The translations under genes and the position numbers were made by a program. Shown here piece after piece: positions 22,955-31,302 of a stretch of DNA of 42,118 nt. Source of the stretch: Paraburkholderia phenoliruptrix (lineage in GTDB: Bacteria > Pseudomonadota > Gammaproteobacteria > Burkholderiales > Burkholderiaceae); assembly GCF_902859825.1 (NCBI RefSeq), contig NZ_CADIKB010000044.1:1-42118 (forward strand), given 5' to 3'. The first letter of the stretch is position 1, and each line of letters opens with the position of its first letter. The notes beneath the pieces were generated by a model. The model made no database searches, was not told the DNA's origin, and saw nothing but the letters and a program-made list of their open reading frames with translations.

Positions 22955-25513
22955 TCAATCCAGTATGACGGCGGACGCGCTGTCCGCGGATGCCGACGCG
23001 GTCTTCCAGGAGCAGCCCTTCGCAACACTTGTTACGGGTGAAGGAATGCGCATCGATGCTGGCCCCGGCTTGTCCCAGGCTGCGCATTTTTCGAGGATCT
23101 TGCCCGTTGTCCCGTTCTCGATTCCATCGGGCGTGATCTTGATGTAGGACCCACCTGCGCCGATCCAGATTTCCTTGTCGGCCGACAGCACGAGCTTGCC
23201 CTCGGTGCTGGTGATCGTGACGTCCTTGAGTGCGGCAAGCGTCATCTCGTCGCTTAGTGCCTTGACCTCGACTTTGCCCTTGGCAGCAAACAACTTTATC
23301 CCGGCGTTCTGCACAAAGAGGCTGATCTTTTCCGACACGCTCGCAATCAAGGATTTGTTGGTTGCGATGTGTGTGCTTTGGCCGCTGACAATGTTGACAT
23401 GCTGATTCGCGGTGATCTGGGTGGAATCCTGGGTGGACAGAGCCATGCCGGCGGGACTCGCCACCAGCATGATCGGCGTCGAAAAACCGTTGGCGTTCCC
23501 GGTGCCACCGCCAGCGGTGTGGCCGCCGGAACTGCTGCTGCCTGACGTGCTGTATTGGGTGGCATCGGTGAACTTCTTCAGAGCGTTCTGACCGTCCTCG
23601 AGGCTTTCCGCCTGATTCGCCGCGCTTGCCTCCGAGAGCATCTCCACGACACTTTCCGCACTGACAAGTTGTTTGTTCGCCTGACTCACATCAAGCGGCT
23701 GGTCGACGGTGGCCGAATGGGTCGATACGTACAGACCCTGACCGGCGCGGATTGCACCGTAGGCATCCGACTTCAGATCGAAGCCGCTACCGAGAAACGC
23801 GCCCCTGTTGTTATTTGTCTGCTGTACGAGATAGCCAAGGTGTAGTTGCGAATTGGCGCTAGTACTATAGAGCTGAAGGCGGTTCTGACCAGTGGCGTCG
23901 TCCATCACCATCTGGTTGTATCCTGTGCCACCGTACTCTTTCGAGCGGTAGCCGGACAGCAAACCGTTGGAATGCCACTGAGGCTTTGTAGCACCGTTAT
24001 AGAGCCGCGATATGACGACGGGCCTGTCGCAATCTCCGCCGATGTGATCGACAAGTACTTCCTCACCGACTCGCGGCATATGAACGCCGCCGTAGCCACT
24101 CCCGGTATCCGCTTGCGCAGCGCGCACCCAGCATGACGCCTGCTCGTCGCCGCTGTTCAGGCGGTCCCAGATGAACTGCACCTTAATGCGGTTCAGCTCG
24201 TCTGTGTAGACTTCTTCACCACTTGGACCCACTACGATCGCCGATTCGAGATGCGTCTGCGGTTTCCGGTGTTCGAAGGGGCTCCGATACGGCACAGCCG
24301 TGCGCTGAGCCTCTATCTCAACCCGATAGAACCCTTCAGAGCCATCTGCGTGGGGCACCTTGAATGTGTTTTGTCCCGTGTGGCTTTCGCGCACCTGAGA
24401 CAACGTCGCTTGCAGGCTGTTCGGATAACCAGCCGCGGGTCCACCGATGGGCAAGTTGTTTTCGATTACCCACGCGGTCTCGATCGCGGCGAACTCTTTC
24501 TGATCAGCCGCGTCTCGATCGTGATCCGGATGGCCGCTCAGTGTAAAGCGCAGTCCAGCGTCGATTCCTCGCAATCCCCCCTCGCCATGGAAGCGCTTTG
24601 CGCGCGATTCCCATTCTTCCATCCGAAATTTGGACAGCTGGTCGCCACGATCCTGTTTCGGATAGGTGTATGCGCCGGTGTATTCATACACTTCGGCCTG
24701 ATCTGGCAGCGCGCCCTGATTGGGCATGGTCGGCACGTTGGTGCCTTTCGGGTTGAACTGGGTGGAGGGACTTTTGTAGTCGAACGTGCGCGTGGTGAGC
24801 GTTGTACTCTGCAGCGTGCGCGTACCCGACCACTGCGTCAACGCGTCAGTCTCGCTGCTGGTCCCCGCCCGGTAAAACTTGACCGTTTCCGGAGACATGG
24901 CTTTCGCGGTCGCCAACCGGTCCGTGATCACCAGCGTATGCGATTTGCCGTCCTGCGCCTGTTGCCATAGACCAAACAGACCTTCTGACTCCAGCAGGCG
25001 GTGCACGAAGTTCCAGTCGTCTTCATCCTGACGGCAGTATGAACGGGACGGCAGCGGCTGCGACAAGGCAAACTGAAACATTCCTTGCGCTTGGGGATGC
25101 GTATTGAATACTTCCGTCACGATTTCATCGGCGCTCTTGTCTTGCCAGATGCGTTGGTCGCGGCGAAACTTCAGGAAGTGCATCCACGACGCGAAGCCCA
25201 ATTGATAGCTCGTGAGCCCGCTATCCGATCCGAGGCGTCGTGCGGTGTGCACGTAGCCGTTATGCGGCAAATAGGACTTGTCGGCCTGCTGGATCCACAG
25301 TGTGACCGGCTGTGCGATCAGGGTCTTGAGTTCGATGCTGCTAGATGTGGATACCACGTCGAGGGTGAATTCGAAGTGGCGGCCAATACGCGAACGGCCT
25401 ACCGCACGCTGTGGCACCAGTGCGTTTGCCCCCAGCGATGTGTCCAGTTTAAGCAGGCGGTCTTGCTGAATTAACCCGCCCGTGATGGCGCTGATCCCGT
25501 CTTGCGTGCTCAT
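22955..25513 (-). CDS. vgrG: VgrG spike protein with DUF2345 extension
   Basis: An 852-residue type VI secretion spike. The N-terminal 380 residues form the gp27-like part (Y-C-R-Q-D-E-D-D-W-N-F-V-H-R-L-L-E-S-E-G at about 155-175 is a strong VgrG signature). The gp5 OB-fold follows at about 430-520 (I-K-V-Q-F-I-W-D-R, then G-G-V-H-M-P-R-V-G-E-E-V-L-V). A DUF2345 beta-helix covers about 660-790, ending near I-K-I-T-P-D-G-I-E. A short Ser/Ala-rich C-terminal tail (about 55 residues) may contact the adaptor or cargo. AAAGGA lies about 8 nt before the ATG. It is the first gene of the minus-strand effector cluster; no T6SS sheath or baseplate genes are present in the window, so it is an orphan VgrG. 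Confidence 0.93.
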   Translation of the reverse strand: MSTQDGISAITGGLIQQDRLLKLDTSLGANALVPQRAVGRSRIGRHFEFTLDVVSTSSSIELKTLIAQPVTLWIQQADKSYLPHNGYVHTARRLGSDSGLTSYQLGFASWMHFLKFRRDQRIWQDKSADEIVTEVFNTHPQAQGMFQFALSQPLPSRSYCRQDEDDWNFVHRLLESEGLFGLWQQAQDGKSHTLVITDRLATAKAMSPETVKFYRAGTSSETDALTQWSGTRTLQSTTLTTRTFDYKSPSTQFNPKGTNVPTMPNQGALPDQAEVYEYTGAYTYPKQDRGDQLSKFRMEEWESRAKRFHGEGGLRGIDAGLRFTLSGHPDHDRDAADQKEFAAIETAWVIENNLPIGGPAAGYPNSLQATLSQVRESHTGQNTFKVPHADGSEGFYRVEIEAQRTAVPYRSPFEHRKPQTHLESAIVVGPSGEEVYTDELNRIKVQFIWDRLNSGDEQASCWVRAAQADTGSGYGGVHMPRVGEEVLVDHIGGDCDRPVVISRLYNGATKPQWHSNGLLSGYRSKEYGGTGYNQMVMDDATGQNRLQLYSTSANSQLHLGYLVQQTNNNRGAFLGSGFDLKSDAYGAIRAGQGLYVSTHSATVDQPLDVSQANKQLVSAESVVEMLSEASAANQAESLEDGQNALKKFTDATQYSTSGSSSSGGHTAGGGTGNANGFSTPIMLVASPAGMALSTQDSTQITANQHVNIVSGQSTHIATNKSLIASVSEKISLFVQNAGIKLFAAKGKVEVKALSDEMTLAALKDVTITSTEGKLVLSADKEIWIGAGGSYIKITPDGIENGTTGKILEKCAAWDKPGPASMRIPSPVTSVAKGCSWKTASASADSASAVILD

Positions 25514-26382
25514 CGCGAATCCTTTCGTTTTTCGCTTTCTTGTGGATGGAAGGCCAATCGGGCTATTGGGTTCGGTCTATTGAAGACCAACCGGAATTCT
25601 GAAAAGCAACCGGATGCAATTCCAATCTGTTAAATGCATCAATTGCAGCTGGTCAAATCTGTGCCAAAACGCAGATCCACATTGGTCGCGAACGGGATAT
25701 GCAAATGGCATGACGTGGCGCCGCGCGTTAAGTCCGCAGTATTGTCCGCGATAATACAAAAGATAAGACGAAAGCTGCAATCCGAACCGGAAAATCAATT
25801 GTTAAACCGGTAGTTATTGCGGGTCTGAGTTCCGCATACCCGCGGTCGGGGAATTTTTTACTTCGCTTGCTCGAACCAGAGATCACCGGTGAAGAGGAGT
25901 TATTCCGTATTCGTGTCGCGAACCACGGTACTGTCACCGTAAATATGACCCGCTTTTTCCACTTCCTCCGAACTATTACGTTGGTGTGGGACGAGGTCGG
26001 GTCTCGATGTCTTCTTTCGTGTCAACCGGCCCTCGGCCCTCGCTGCACGTTGAGCAAGGCGCAGCGCGGTATGAACGAGGACGCATACAAGCGGTGGTGG
26101 CAAAGGCGCGGGAGCTAAACGATCTGCCGCGCATTGCCCTGCCGGTAGCCGTTCTCTGCAATTCCGCACCACACCTTGTTCCGTCTGTCGCTCGTTATTT
26201 AAAACTCCGAATGGCAGTCCAGCTGCCTCGCCGGGAAATCGATCAGTGGTCCCATTTACATAATTTGTCGAACCGCAACGCGCAAGCGTCGACTGCGAAA
26301 ATAGGTGTCAATTGGAATAACTGATAGGGTGCTTCAGCGAAATCAATGTGTGAACCAAATTATCTGACAGGGATTTCGGGTA
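25514..26382. other. gene-poor interval upstream of vgrG
   Basis: About 870 bp without a supported gene. It presumably carries the vgrG promoter; a sigma-54-like TGGCAC (minus strand, near 25661) lacks the matching GC element. A plus-strand frame from about 26013 to 26324 (from M-S-S-F-V-S-T-G to N-W-N-N) has moderately coding-like character but no recognisable family or good ribosome site. The rest appears non-coding or decayed. Confidence 0.4.
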
Positions 26383-26697
26383 TCAAATGTCCTTCATTGC
26401 GTCGCGCAATGCCCTGTGCACCAATCTGTGACAGTTTGCACAGAGGCACTGGAGATCGTCTAACCGAGTTTTGTGATTCTCTACCATTCGGCCGACTTGA
26501 GTAGCAGAATGGTGAACCTCGATACACGCCTCCGCCAGCTCCGTCTTGTAGTGGATTACCGGATCCAGGCCGCAACGTTCGCATGCTAGCTTTCCATGAA
26601 TCCGTCGATATTGCGCCTTCTTTGCGCGTGAAACGCTCCTGAACGCCTCAACCCGGCGGACGATTCTCTCGTGTTCCGCGCCACATTGAATGCGCAT
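26383..26697 (-). CDS. HNH endonuclease-like protein
   Basis: A 104-residue protein with a compact HNH/McrA-type zinc-finger nuclease core: C-E-R-C-G (first zinc pair), A-C-I-E-V-H-H-S (catalytic His region), then L-D-D-L-Q-C-L-C-A-N-C-H-R-L-V-H-R (second zinc pair, Asn and final His). The basic helix before the core (R-A-K-K-A-Q-Y-R-R-I-H-G) is typical. The frame is open upstream to 26832 (149 residues); I prefer the Met at 26697, but the true start may lie further up and the gene may be truncated by the neighbouring IS256 fragment. HNH domains of this kind occur in restriction, homing and phage-packaging enzymes; which applies here cannot be told. Confidence 0.65.
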   Translation of the reverse strand: MRIQCGAEHERIVRRVEAFRSVSRAKKAQYRRIHGKLACERCGLDPVIHYKTELAEACIEVHHSATQVGRMVENHKTRLDDLQCLCANCHRLVHRALRDAMKDI

Positions 26698-26855
26698 GGG
26701 CTCTACAGCACGGAGGACTTCGTGCTTCGGCTTGCCGAGCGTTGCGGCTACGACGATCCCCGAGAAGCTCTCGATACCGTCATTGCTTTGCTCGGGGATG
26801 AGGGACCAGTAGACGCGCTGATGGAGGAACATCGAACCTTTGAGTATGGCCTGCC

Positions 26856-27094
26856 ATCGAGAACATCAACGCGCAGTTGCGCAAGATCATCAAGACCCGG
26901 GGCCACTTCCCGACCGATGAGGCTGCGACGAAACTCATCTGGCTGGCCCTGCGCAACATCACGGCCGATTGGGGCCGCGCCGCTCATGACTGGAAGGCCG
27001 CCATGAACCAGTTCGCGATCCTCTATGAGGATCGATTCGTTCGACCATCCGTGTGAATCTCAACCCGCCTTGAACACGGAAATTCTGACACCCC
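26856..27094 (+). pseudogene. 3' tail of an IS256-family transposase and its IS end
   Basis: Sixty-six codons to the TGA at 27054-27056 read I-E-N-I-N-A-Q-L-R-K-I-I-K-T-R-G-H-F-P, then L-A-L-R-N-I, and W-K-A-A-M-N-Q-F-A-I-L-Y-E-D-R-F. This is the conserved C-terminus of classical IS256-family transposases, a different subgroup from the element at 10079. It starts abruptly after the glutamate-motif region. The following GAAATTCTGACACCCC up to about 27094 is probably the terminal repeat. The rest of the element is missing. Confidence 0.8.
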
Positions 27095-27137
27095 CTAAAT
27101 CCGGTTGCACAGGGGTTACACGACCCGCAGAAACACA

Positions 27138-27170
27138 AAAGGGTTACAGGCAAATCACCTGTAACCCTTT
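27138..27170 (-). terminator. rho-independent terminator of the tRNA-like gene
   Basis: A 13-bp perfect stem (AAAGGGTTACAGG with CCTGTAACCCTTT) and a 7-nt loop. On the minus strand it is followed by TTTTGTGTTT. It lies 8 bp beyond the CCA end of the tRNA-like sequence at 27179-27239, as expected for a tRNA terminator, and the weaker T-run on the other side may let it act in both directions. Confidence 0.8.
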
Positions 27171-27178
27171 GATCTTCT

Positions 27179-27239
27179 TGGTGGGAGGAGGAGGATCGAA
27201 CCCCCGACCTTCGCATTGCGAAGGCGCTGCTACTCCCCC
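27179..27239 (-). tRNA. degenerate tRNA-like gene lacking the D-arm (pseudo-tRNA)
   Basis: Read on the minus strand it starts GGGGGAGTA (acceptor 5' strand plus T8-A9), has a 5-7-5 anticodon-arm layout with loop TTCGCAA (anticodon would be CGC), a 5-nt variable loop, a T-arm GGGGG-TTCGATC-CTCCT, and ends CTCCCACCA. Only 61 nt are present: between A9 and the anticodon arm there are three bases (GCA) where 17 are normal. A deletion between two AGC repeats in an ordinary D-arm would give exactly this. The anticodon stem has two mismatches and the acceptor stem one, so it is probably non-functional. It is not clear which tRNA it derives from. Confidence 0.5.
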
Positions 27240-27386
27240 TGATGTAACAGCACATGAGATCCATGTGCAGGGCCAACGCGCTCTTTCCTCCACAATAACA
27301 TCACGAAAATCTAGTCATTTCCGTTGTTTCGCGTCTAAGTAATTCGGCGATAGTCTAATGAATTCCGTTTCCCTGCACTACAAAAA

Positions 27387-29858
27387 TCAAACATCAATAT
27401 TCCCCGCCCTCAACGCATTAGACTCGATGAAAGCCCGCCGCGGCTCCACATCATCCCCCATCAGCGTCGTAAAGATCCCATCCGCCGCAATCGCATCTTC
27501 AATCTGCACACGCAGCAAACGACGCACTGCCGGATCCATCGTCGTTTCCCACAACTGCTCGGGATTCATTTCACCGAGACCCTTATACCGCTGCTTGGAA
27601 ACGTTGCGCTCGGCATCGGCCAGCAACCACTTCATCGCCGATTTAAAGTCGCTCACGGCCATACTGCGCTCACCGCGCTTGATTACCGCGCCGGCGCCGA
27701 TCAACCCCTTGAACGTATTCGCAGTATTCACCAACTGCTGATAATCGGCGGTCAGCTGAAACTCTTCGTCGAACACCGAGATTTTCTGATTGCCGTGATG
27801 CGTGCGCGCCACCTTCAGCGAGCGCAATTCCCGAACCGGGTCATACATCGTGGTCACGGTCACTTCAGGCTTCAAGGCATCGTCACGCAGCTTCGCTTCC
27901 AAAGCCTTTGCCGATGCCTCGGCCGCCGCCTCGCTCGACAGATCGATCGCCACGCCATCCATCACCGCCTCGAGCGCACCCGCGTCGTACAGCCGGCTCA
28001 ACCGGTCCACCACCGCTTGCGCCAGCAGATACGCGCGGGCCAATTCGCCCAGCGCGTCTCCGGTAATCGCCGTGCTGTTCTCCGATGGCAGCAACTCCGA
28101 ACCCTGCAACGCCAGCTTCAGAATGTGCGCGTTGACCTCGGTCTCGTCCTTCAGATACCGCTCGTCCTTTCCCGCCTTGATCTTGTACAGCGGCGGCTGC
28201 GCGATGTAGATGTAGCCGCGCTCGATCATCTCCGGCATCTGACGATAGAAGAACGTGAGAAGCAGCGTGCGGATGTGCGCGCCGTCCACGTCAGCATCGG
28301 TCATGATGATGATGCGGTGATAGCGCAGCTTCTCGAGGTTGTAATCTTCCTTGCCGATGCCGCAGCCGAGCGCCGTGATCAGCGTCACGATCTGCTCCGA
28401 CGAGAGCAGCTTGTCGTAGCGCGCCTTCTCCACGTTCAGCACCTTGCCGCGCAGCGGCAAGATCGCCTGGAACTTGCGGTCGCGGCCCTGCTTCGCCGAG
28501 CCGCCTGCCGAGTCGCCCTCGACGATATAAATCTCCGACTTCGCCGGATCCTTCTCCTGGCAATCCGCGAGCTTGCCCGGCAGACCGACGCCGTCCAGCA
28601 CGCCCTTGCGCCGCGTCATTTCACGCGCCTTGCGGGCCGCGTCGCGCGCGCGCGCCGCGTCGACGATCTTGCTGCAAATGATCTTCGCGTCGTTCGGCGT
28701 TTCGAGCAGGAATTCTTCGAGCGCCTTGGCGACGACTTCTTCCACCGGCGCGCGCACTTCCGACGACACCAGCTTGTCCTTCGTCTGCGAACTGAACTTC
28801 GGCTCCGGCACCTTCACCGACAGCACGCACGAAAGCCCCTCGCGCATGTCGTCGCCCGATGTCTCGACCTTCGCCTTCTTCGCGACTTCGTGATCGGCAA
28901 TGTACTTGTTCAGCACGCGCGTCATGGCCGCGCGCAAACCGGTGAGGTGCGTACCGCCGTCGCGCTGCGGAATGTTGTTCGTGAAGCACAGCACGTTTTC
29001 GTTGTAGCTGTCGTTCCACTGCATGGCCACTTCCACGCCCACGCCGTCTTTCTCGCCGGTGATGTGGAAAATCGTGGGGTGCAGCACGCTCTTGGTCTTG
29101 TTGATGTACTCGACAAAACCCTTCACGCCGCCGACGAACGCAAAGTCTTCTTCCTTGCCCGAGCGCTGATCGAGCAGGCGAATGCGCACGCCGTTATTCA
29201 GGAACGACAGTTCGCGAATACGCTTGGCCAGAATGTCATAGTGATATTCGACGTTGCCGAAAATCGTCTCGTCGGCCATGAAATGCACTTCGGTGCCGCG
29301 GTTTTCGGTGTCGCCCACGACCTGCATCGGCGAGGTCATCACGCCGTCGATTTCTTCGAGCACACGGTTTTGCGGCACGCCACGGTGGAACTCCATGAAG
29401 TGCTTCTTGCCGTCGCGGCGCACGGTCAGGCGCAGCCACGCGGAAAGCGCGTTCACGCACGAGACGCCCACGCCGTGCAGGCCGCCCGACACCTTGTAGC
29501 TGTTCTGGTCGAACTTGCCGCCGGCATGCAGCTCGGTCATCACGATTTCGGCGGCGCTGCGCTTCGGCTCGTGCTTGTCGTCCATCTTCAGGCCGGTCGG
29601 CACGCCGCGGCCGTTGTCGGTAATGGAGATGGAGTTGTCCGCGTGAATGATCACCTGGATGTCGTTGCAATAGCCGGCCAGCGCTTCGTCGATCGAGTTG
29701 TCGAGCACTTCGAACACGAGGTGGTGCAAACCGGTGCCATCCGATGTATCCCCGATGTACATCCCCGGCCGCTTGCGCACCGCCTCCAGACCTTCGAGGA
29801 TCTGAATGGACGAAGCGCCGTAGCTGTTGTCGGGTTGCGTATTGTTCGTTTCAGTCAT
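27387..29858 (-). CDS. gyrB: DNA gyrase subunit B
   Basis: An 823-residue ATPase subunit of gyrase (with GyrA introduces negative supercoils). The N-terminal GHKL ATPase has L-E-V/F-E-V-L-D-N-S-I-D-E-A-L-A-G-Y (Bergerat Asn/Glu), I-T-D-N-G-R-G-V-P and G-G-L-H-G-V-G-V-S-C-V-N-A-L-S. The TOPRIM domain shows I-V-E-G-D-S-A-G-G-S-A-K-Q-G-R-D and M-T-D-A-D-V-D-G-A-H-I. The insert after the TOPRIM core, typical of proteobacterial GyrB, is present, and the end has Q-R-Y-K-G-L-G-E-M-N-P-E-Q-L-W. The ATG at 29858 (M-T-E-T-N) is chosen over one at 29879 because GGAAAAAA precedes it. It lies downstream of dnaN, separated by a hairpin, in the standard dnaA-dnaN-gyrB order. Confidence 0.98.
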   Translation of the reverse strand: MTETNNTQPDNSYGASSIQILEGLEAVRKRPGMYIGDTSDGTGLHHLVFEVLDNSIDEALAGYCNDIQVIIHADNSISITDNGRGVPTGLKMDDKHEPKRSAAEIVMTELHAGGKFDQNSYKVSGGLHGVGVSCVNALSAWLRLTVRRDGKKHFMEFHRGVPQNRVLEEIDGVMTSPMQVVGDTENRGTEVHFMADETIFGNVEYHYDILAKRIRELSFLNNGVRIRLLDQRSGKEEDFAFVGGVKGFVEYINKTKSVLHPTIFHITGEKDGVGVEVAMQWNDSYNENVLCFTNNIPQRDGGTHLTGLRAAMTRVLNKYIADHEVAKKAKVETSGDDMREGLSCVLSVKVPEPKFSSQTKDKLVSSEVRAPVEEVVAKALEEFLLETPNDAKIICSKIVDAARARDAARKAREMTRRKGVLDGVGLPGKLADCQEKDPAKSEIYIVEGDSAGGSAKQGRDRKFQAILPLRGKVLNVEKARYDKLLSSEQIVTLITALGCGIGKEDYNLEKLRYHRIIIMTDADVDGAHIRTLLLTFFYRQMPEMIERGYIYIAQPPLYKIKAGKDERYLKDETEVNAHILKLALQGSELLPSENSTAITGDALGELARAYLLAQAVVDRLSRLYDAGALEAVMDGVAIDLSSEAAAEASAKALEAKLRDDALKPEVTVTTMYDPVRELRSLKVARTHHGNQKISVFDEEFQLTADYQQLVNTANTFKGLIGAGAVIKRGERSMAVSDFKSAMKWLLADAERNVSKQRYKGLGEMNPEQLWETTMDPAVRRLLRVQIEDAIAADGIFTTLMGDDVEPRRAFIESNALRAGNIDV

Positions 29859-29925
29859 GGATTTTTTCCGGTTCTGCATTACTGCTGGGTTGCTGCTCGG
29901 GACTTTTCAAAACGCCATAAAAACG

Positions 29926-29949
29926 CCAAAGGGGCGCTGCGCCCCTTGG
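29926..29949 (-). terminator. hairpin between dnaN and gyrB
   Basis: CCAAGGGGCG and CGCCCCTTTGG (minus strand) form a GC-rich stem with a 3-nt loop and one bulged base, followed after CG by TTTTT. It fits a rho-independent terminator or attenuator after dnaN, so gyrB may have its own promoter or rely on read-through. Confidence 0.6.
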
Positions 29950-29971
29950 TGTGTTCCTGGTATTGGACGCG

Positions 29972-31075
29972 TCAGATGCGCATCGGCATCACCACGTATT
30001 TGAATTCGTCGTTTTCGGGAATCGTGATCAGCGCGCTGGAGCTGGCGTCGCCGAGGCTCACTTGCAGCATGTCGACCTTCAGGTTCGCGAGCACGTCGAG
30101 CAGATACGTGACGTTGAACCCGATATCGACGCTGTCGCCGTCGTATGCGATTTCCAGTTCTTCCTGTGCCTCTTCCTGATCGGCGTTGGTCGACATGATC
30201 TTCAACTGGCCCGGCTCGATAATGCAGCGCACGCCCTTGAATTTGTCCGACGTCAGAATCGCCGCGCGCTGCAGCGACCGCTGCAGTTCTTCGCGGCCAA
30301 TCACAAACTGATTCTTGTGCAACTTCGGAATCACGCGCTGGAAGTCGGGGAATTTGCCTTCCACCAGCTTCGACACGAGCTCGACCTGGCCGAACGTAAA
30401 CTTGACCTGCGTTTGCGCGATGTCGATCTTCAGCGTGTCGTCGATGTCTTCGAGCAGACGCTGCAACTCAAGAATCGTCTTGCGCGGAATGATCACTTCC
30501 TGGCGCGCGAACGAACCCTCGATCTTCATCGACGAGAACGCGAGGCGGTGGCCGTCTGTCGCCACTGCCATCAGCTGGTCGCCGTCCACCACCAGCAGCA
30601 TGCCGTTCAGGTAGTAGCGAATGTCCTGCTGGGCCATCGAAAAATGGACCATGCCGAGCAGCTGGCGGAACGTCTTTTGGGGAACCACGAGGCTCGCGCC
30701 GTAGTCTTTAGCTTGCGCGACGGTCGGGAATTCGTCAGCGGCGAGCGTTTGCAGCGCGAAGCGGCTCTTGCCGGATTGCACCGTCAGACGCTTGTCGTTC
30801 AGCGTGAGCGTGACCTGCCCGTCGGGCATGGCGCGCAGAATGTCGAGGAGCTTTCTCGCTGCCACCGTGGTCGCCACGGATTCGCCGCCCACGCCGAAGT
30901 CGGCGCGCGTGGTGATCTGCAACTCCAGGTCGGTTGACAGGAACGACACGTCCGGGCCGTTCTTGGTAATCAGCAAATTGGCGAGGATCGGCAACGTATG
31001 GCGGCGTTCGACAATGCCGCTCACGGTTTGCAGCGGCCTGAGGAGGTTATCGCGTTCGGTCTTGACCAGTTGCAT
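29972..31075 (-). CDS. dnaN: DNA polymerase III beta subunit (sliding clamp)
   Basis: A 367-residue clamp of the replicative polymerase. It begins M-Q-L-V-K-T-E-R-D-N-L-L-R-P-L and shows the three-domain beta-clamp pattern: R-H-T-L-P-I-L-A-N-L-L in domain 1, R-Y-Y-L-N-G-M-L-L in domain 2, and E-E-L-E-I-A-Y-D-G-D-S-V-D-I-G-F-N in domain 3. It closes with the clamp's usual Y-V-V-M-P-M-R-I, which lines the hydrophobic cleft for client peptides. The ATG at 31075 is supported by an AAGGA 6-7 nt upstream; an ORF extension to 31123 has no ribosome site. It is 227 bp downstream of dnaA. Confidence 0.98.
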   Translation of the reverse strand: MQLVKTERDNLLRPLQTVSGIVERRHTLPILANLLITKNGPDVSFLSTDLELQITTRADFGVGGESVATTVAARKLLDILRAMPDGQVTLTLNDKRLTVQSGKSRFALQTLAADEFPTVAQAKDYGASLVVPQKTFRQLLGMVHFSMAQQDIRYYLNGMLLVVDGDQLMAVATDGHRLAFSSMKIEGSFARQEVIIPRKTILELQRLLEDIDDTLKIDIAQTQVKFTFGQVELVSKLVEGKFPDFQRVIPKLHKNQFVIGREELQRSLQRAAILTSDKFKGVRCIIEPGQLKIMSTNADQEEAQEELEIAYDGDSVDIGFNVTYLLDVLANLKVDMLQVSLGDASSSALITIPENDEFKYVVMPMRI

Positions 31076-31302
31076 AGAGTTCCTTCGTTGATATAACGGC
31101 CTGCGCGCCTTCCAGCCAGTCAAGGCATTTCCGGTATCCAGCCGTGGCTCCCCGCCGGCGCCACGCAGCGCCCGTCACGGCGTGAAATCCGCCCGCGGCC
31201 GCGCCGGGCGGTTAAACCTGTATTGTGCCTGAAAAAGGAACCGCCTCACTAAATTGGGGGCGACTTTGGAAATAAACAGGTCGATTTCTCCGCCCGCGCC
31301 GC

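Noticed and set aside
25661..25680. Sigma-54 promoter for vgrG (TGGCAC on the minus strand)
   Set aside because: The -12 GC dinucleotide is missing at the required spacing.
26013..26324. Plus-strand ORF beginning M-S-S-F-V-S-T-G
   Set aside because: Moderate coding look but no ribosome site, family or conserved context that I can support; mentioned only in the interval note.
27795..30179. Very long plus-strand ORF of 794 codons
   Set aside because: Antisense shadow of gyrB and dnaN caused by high GC; His/Arg/Val-rich composition unlike a real protein.
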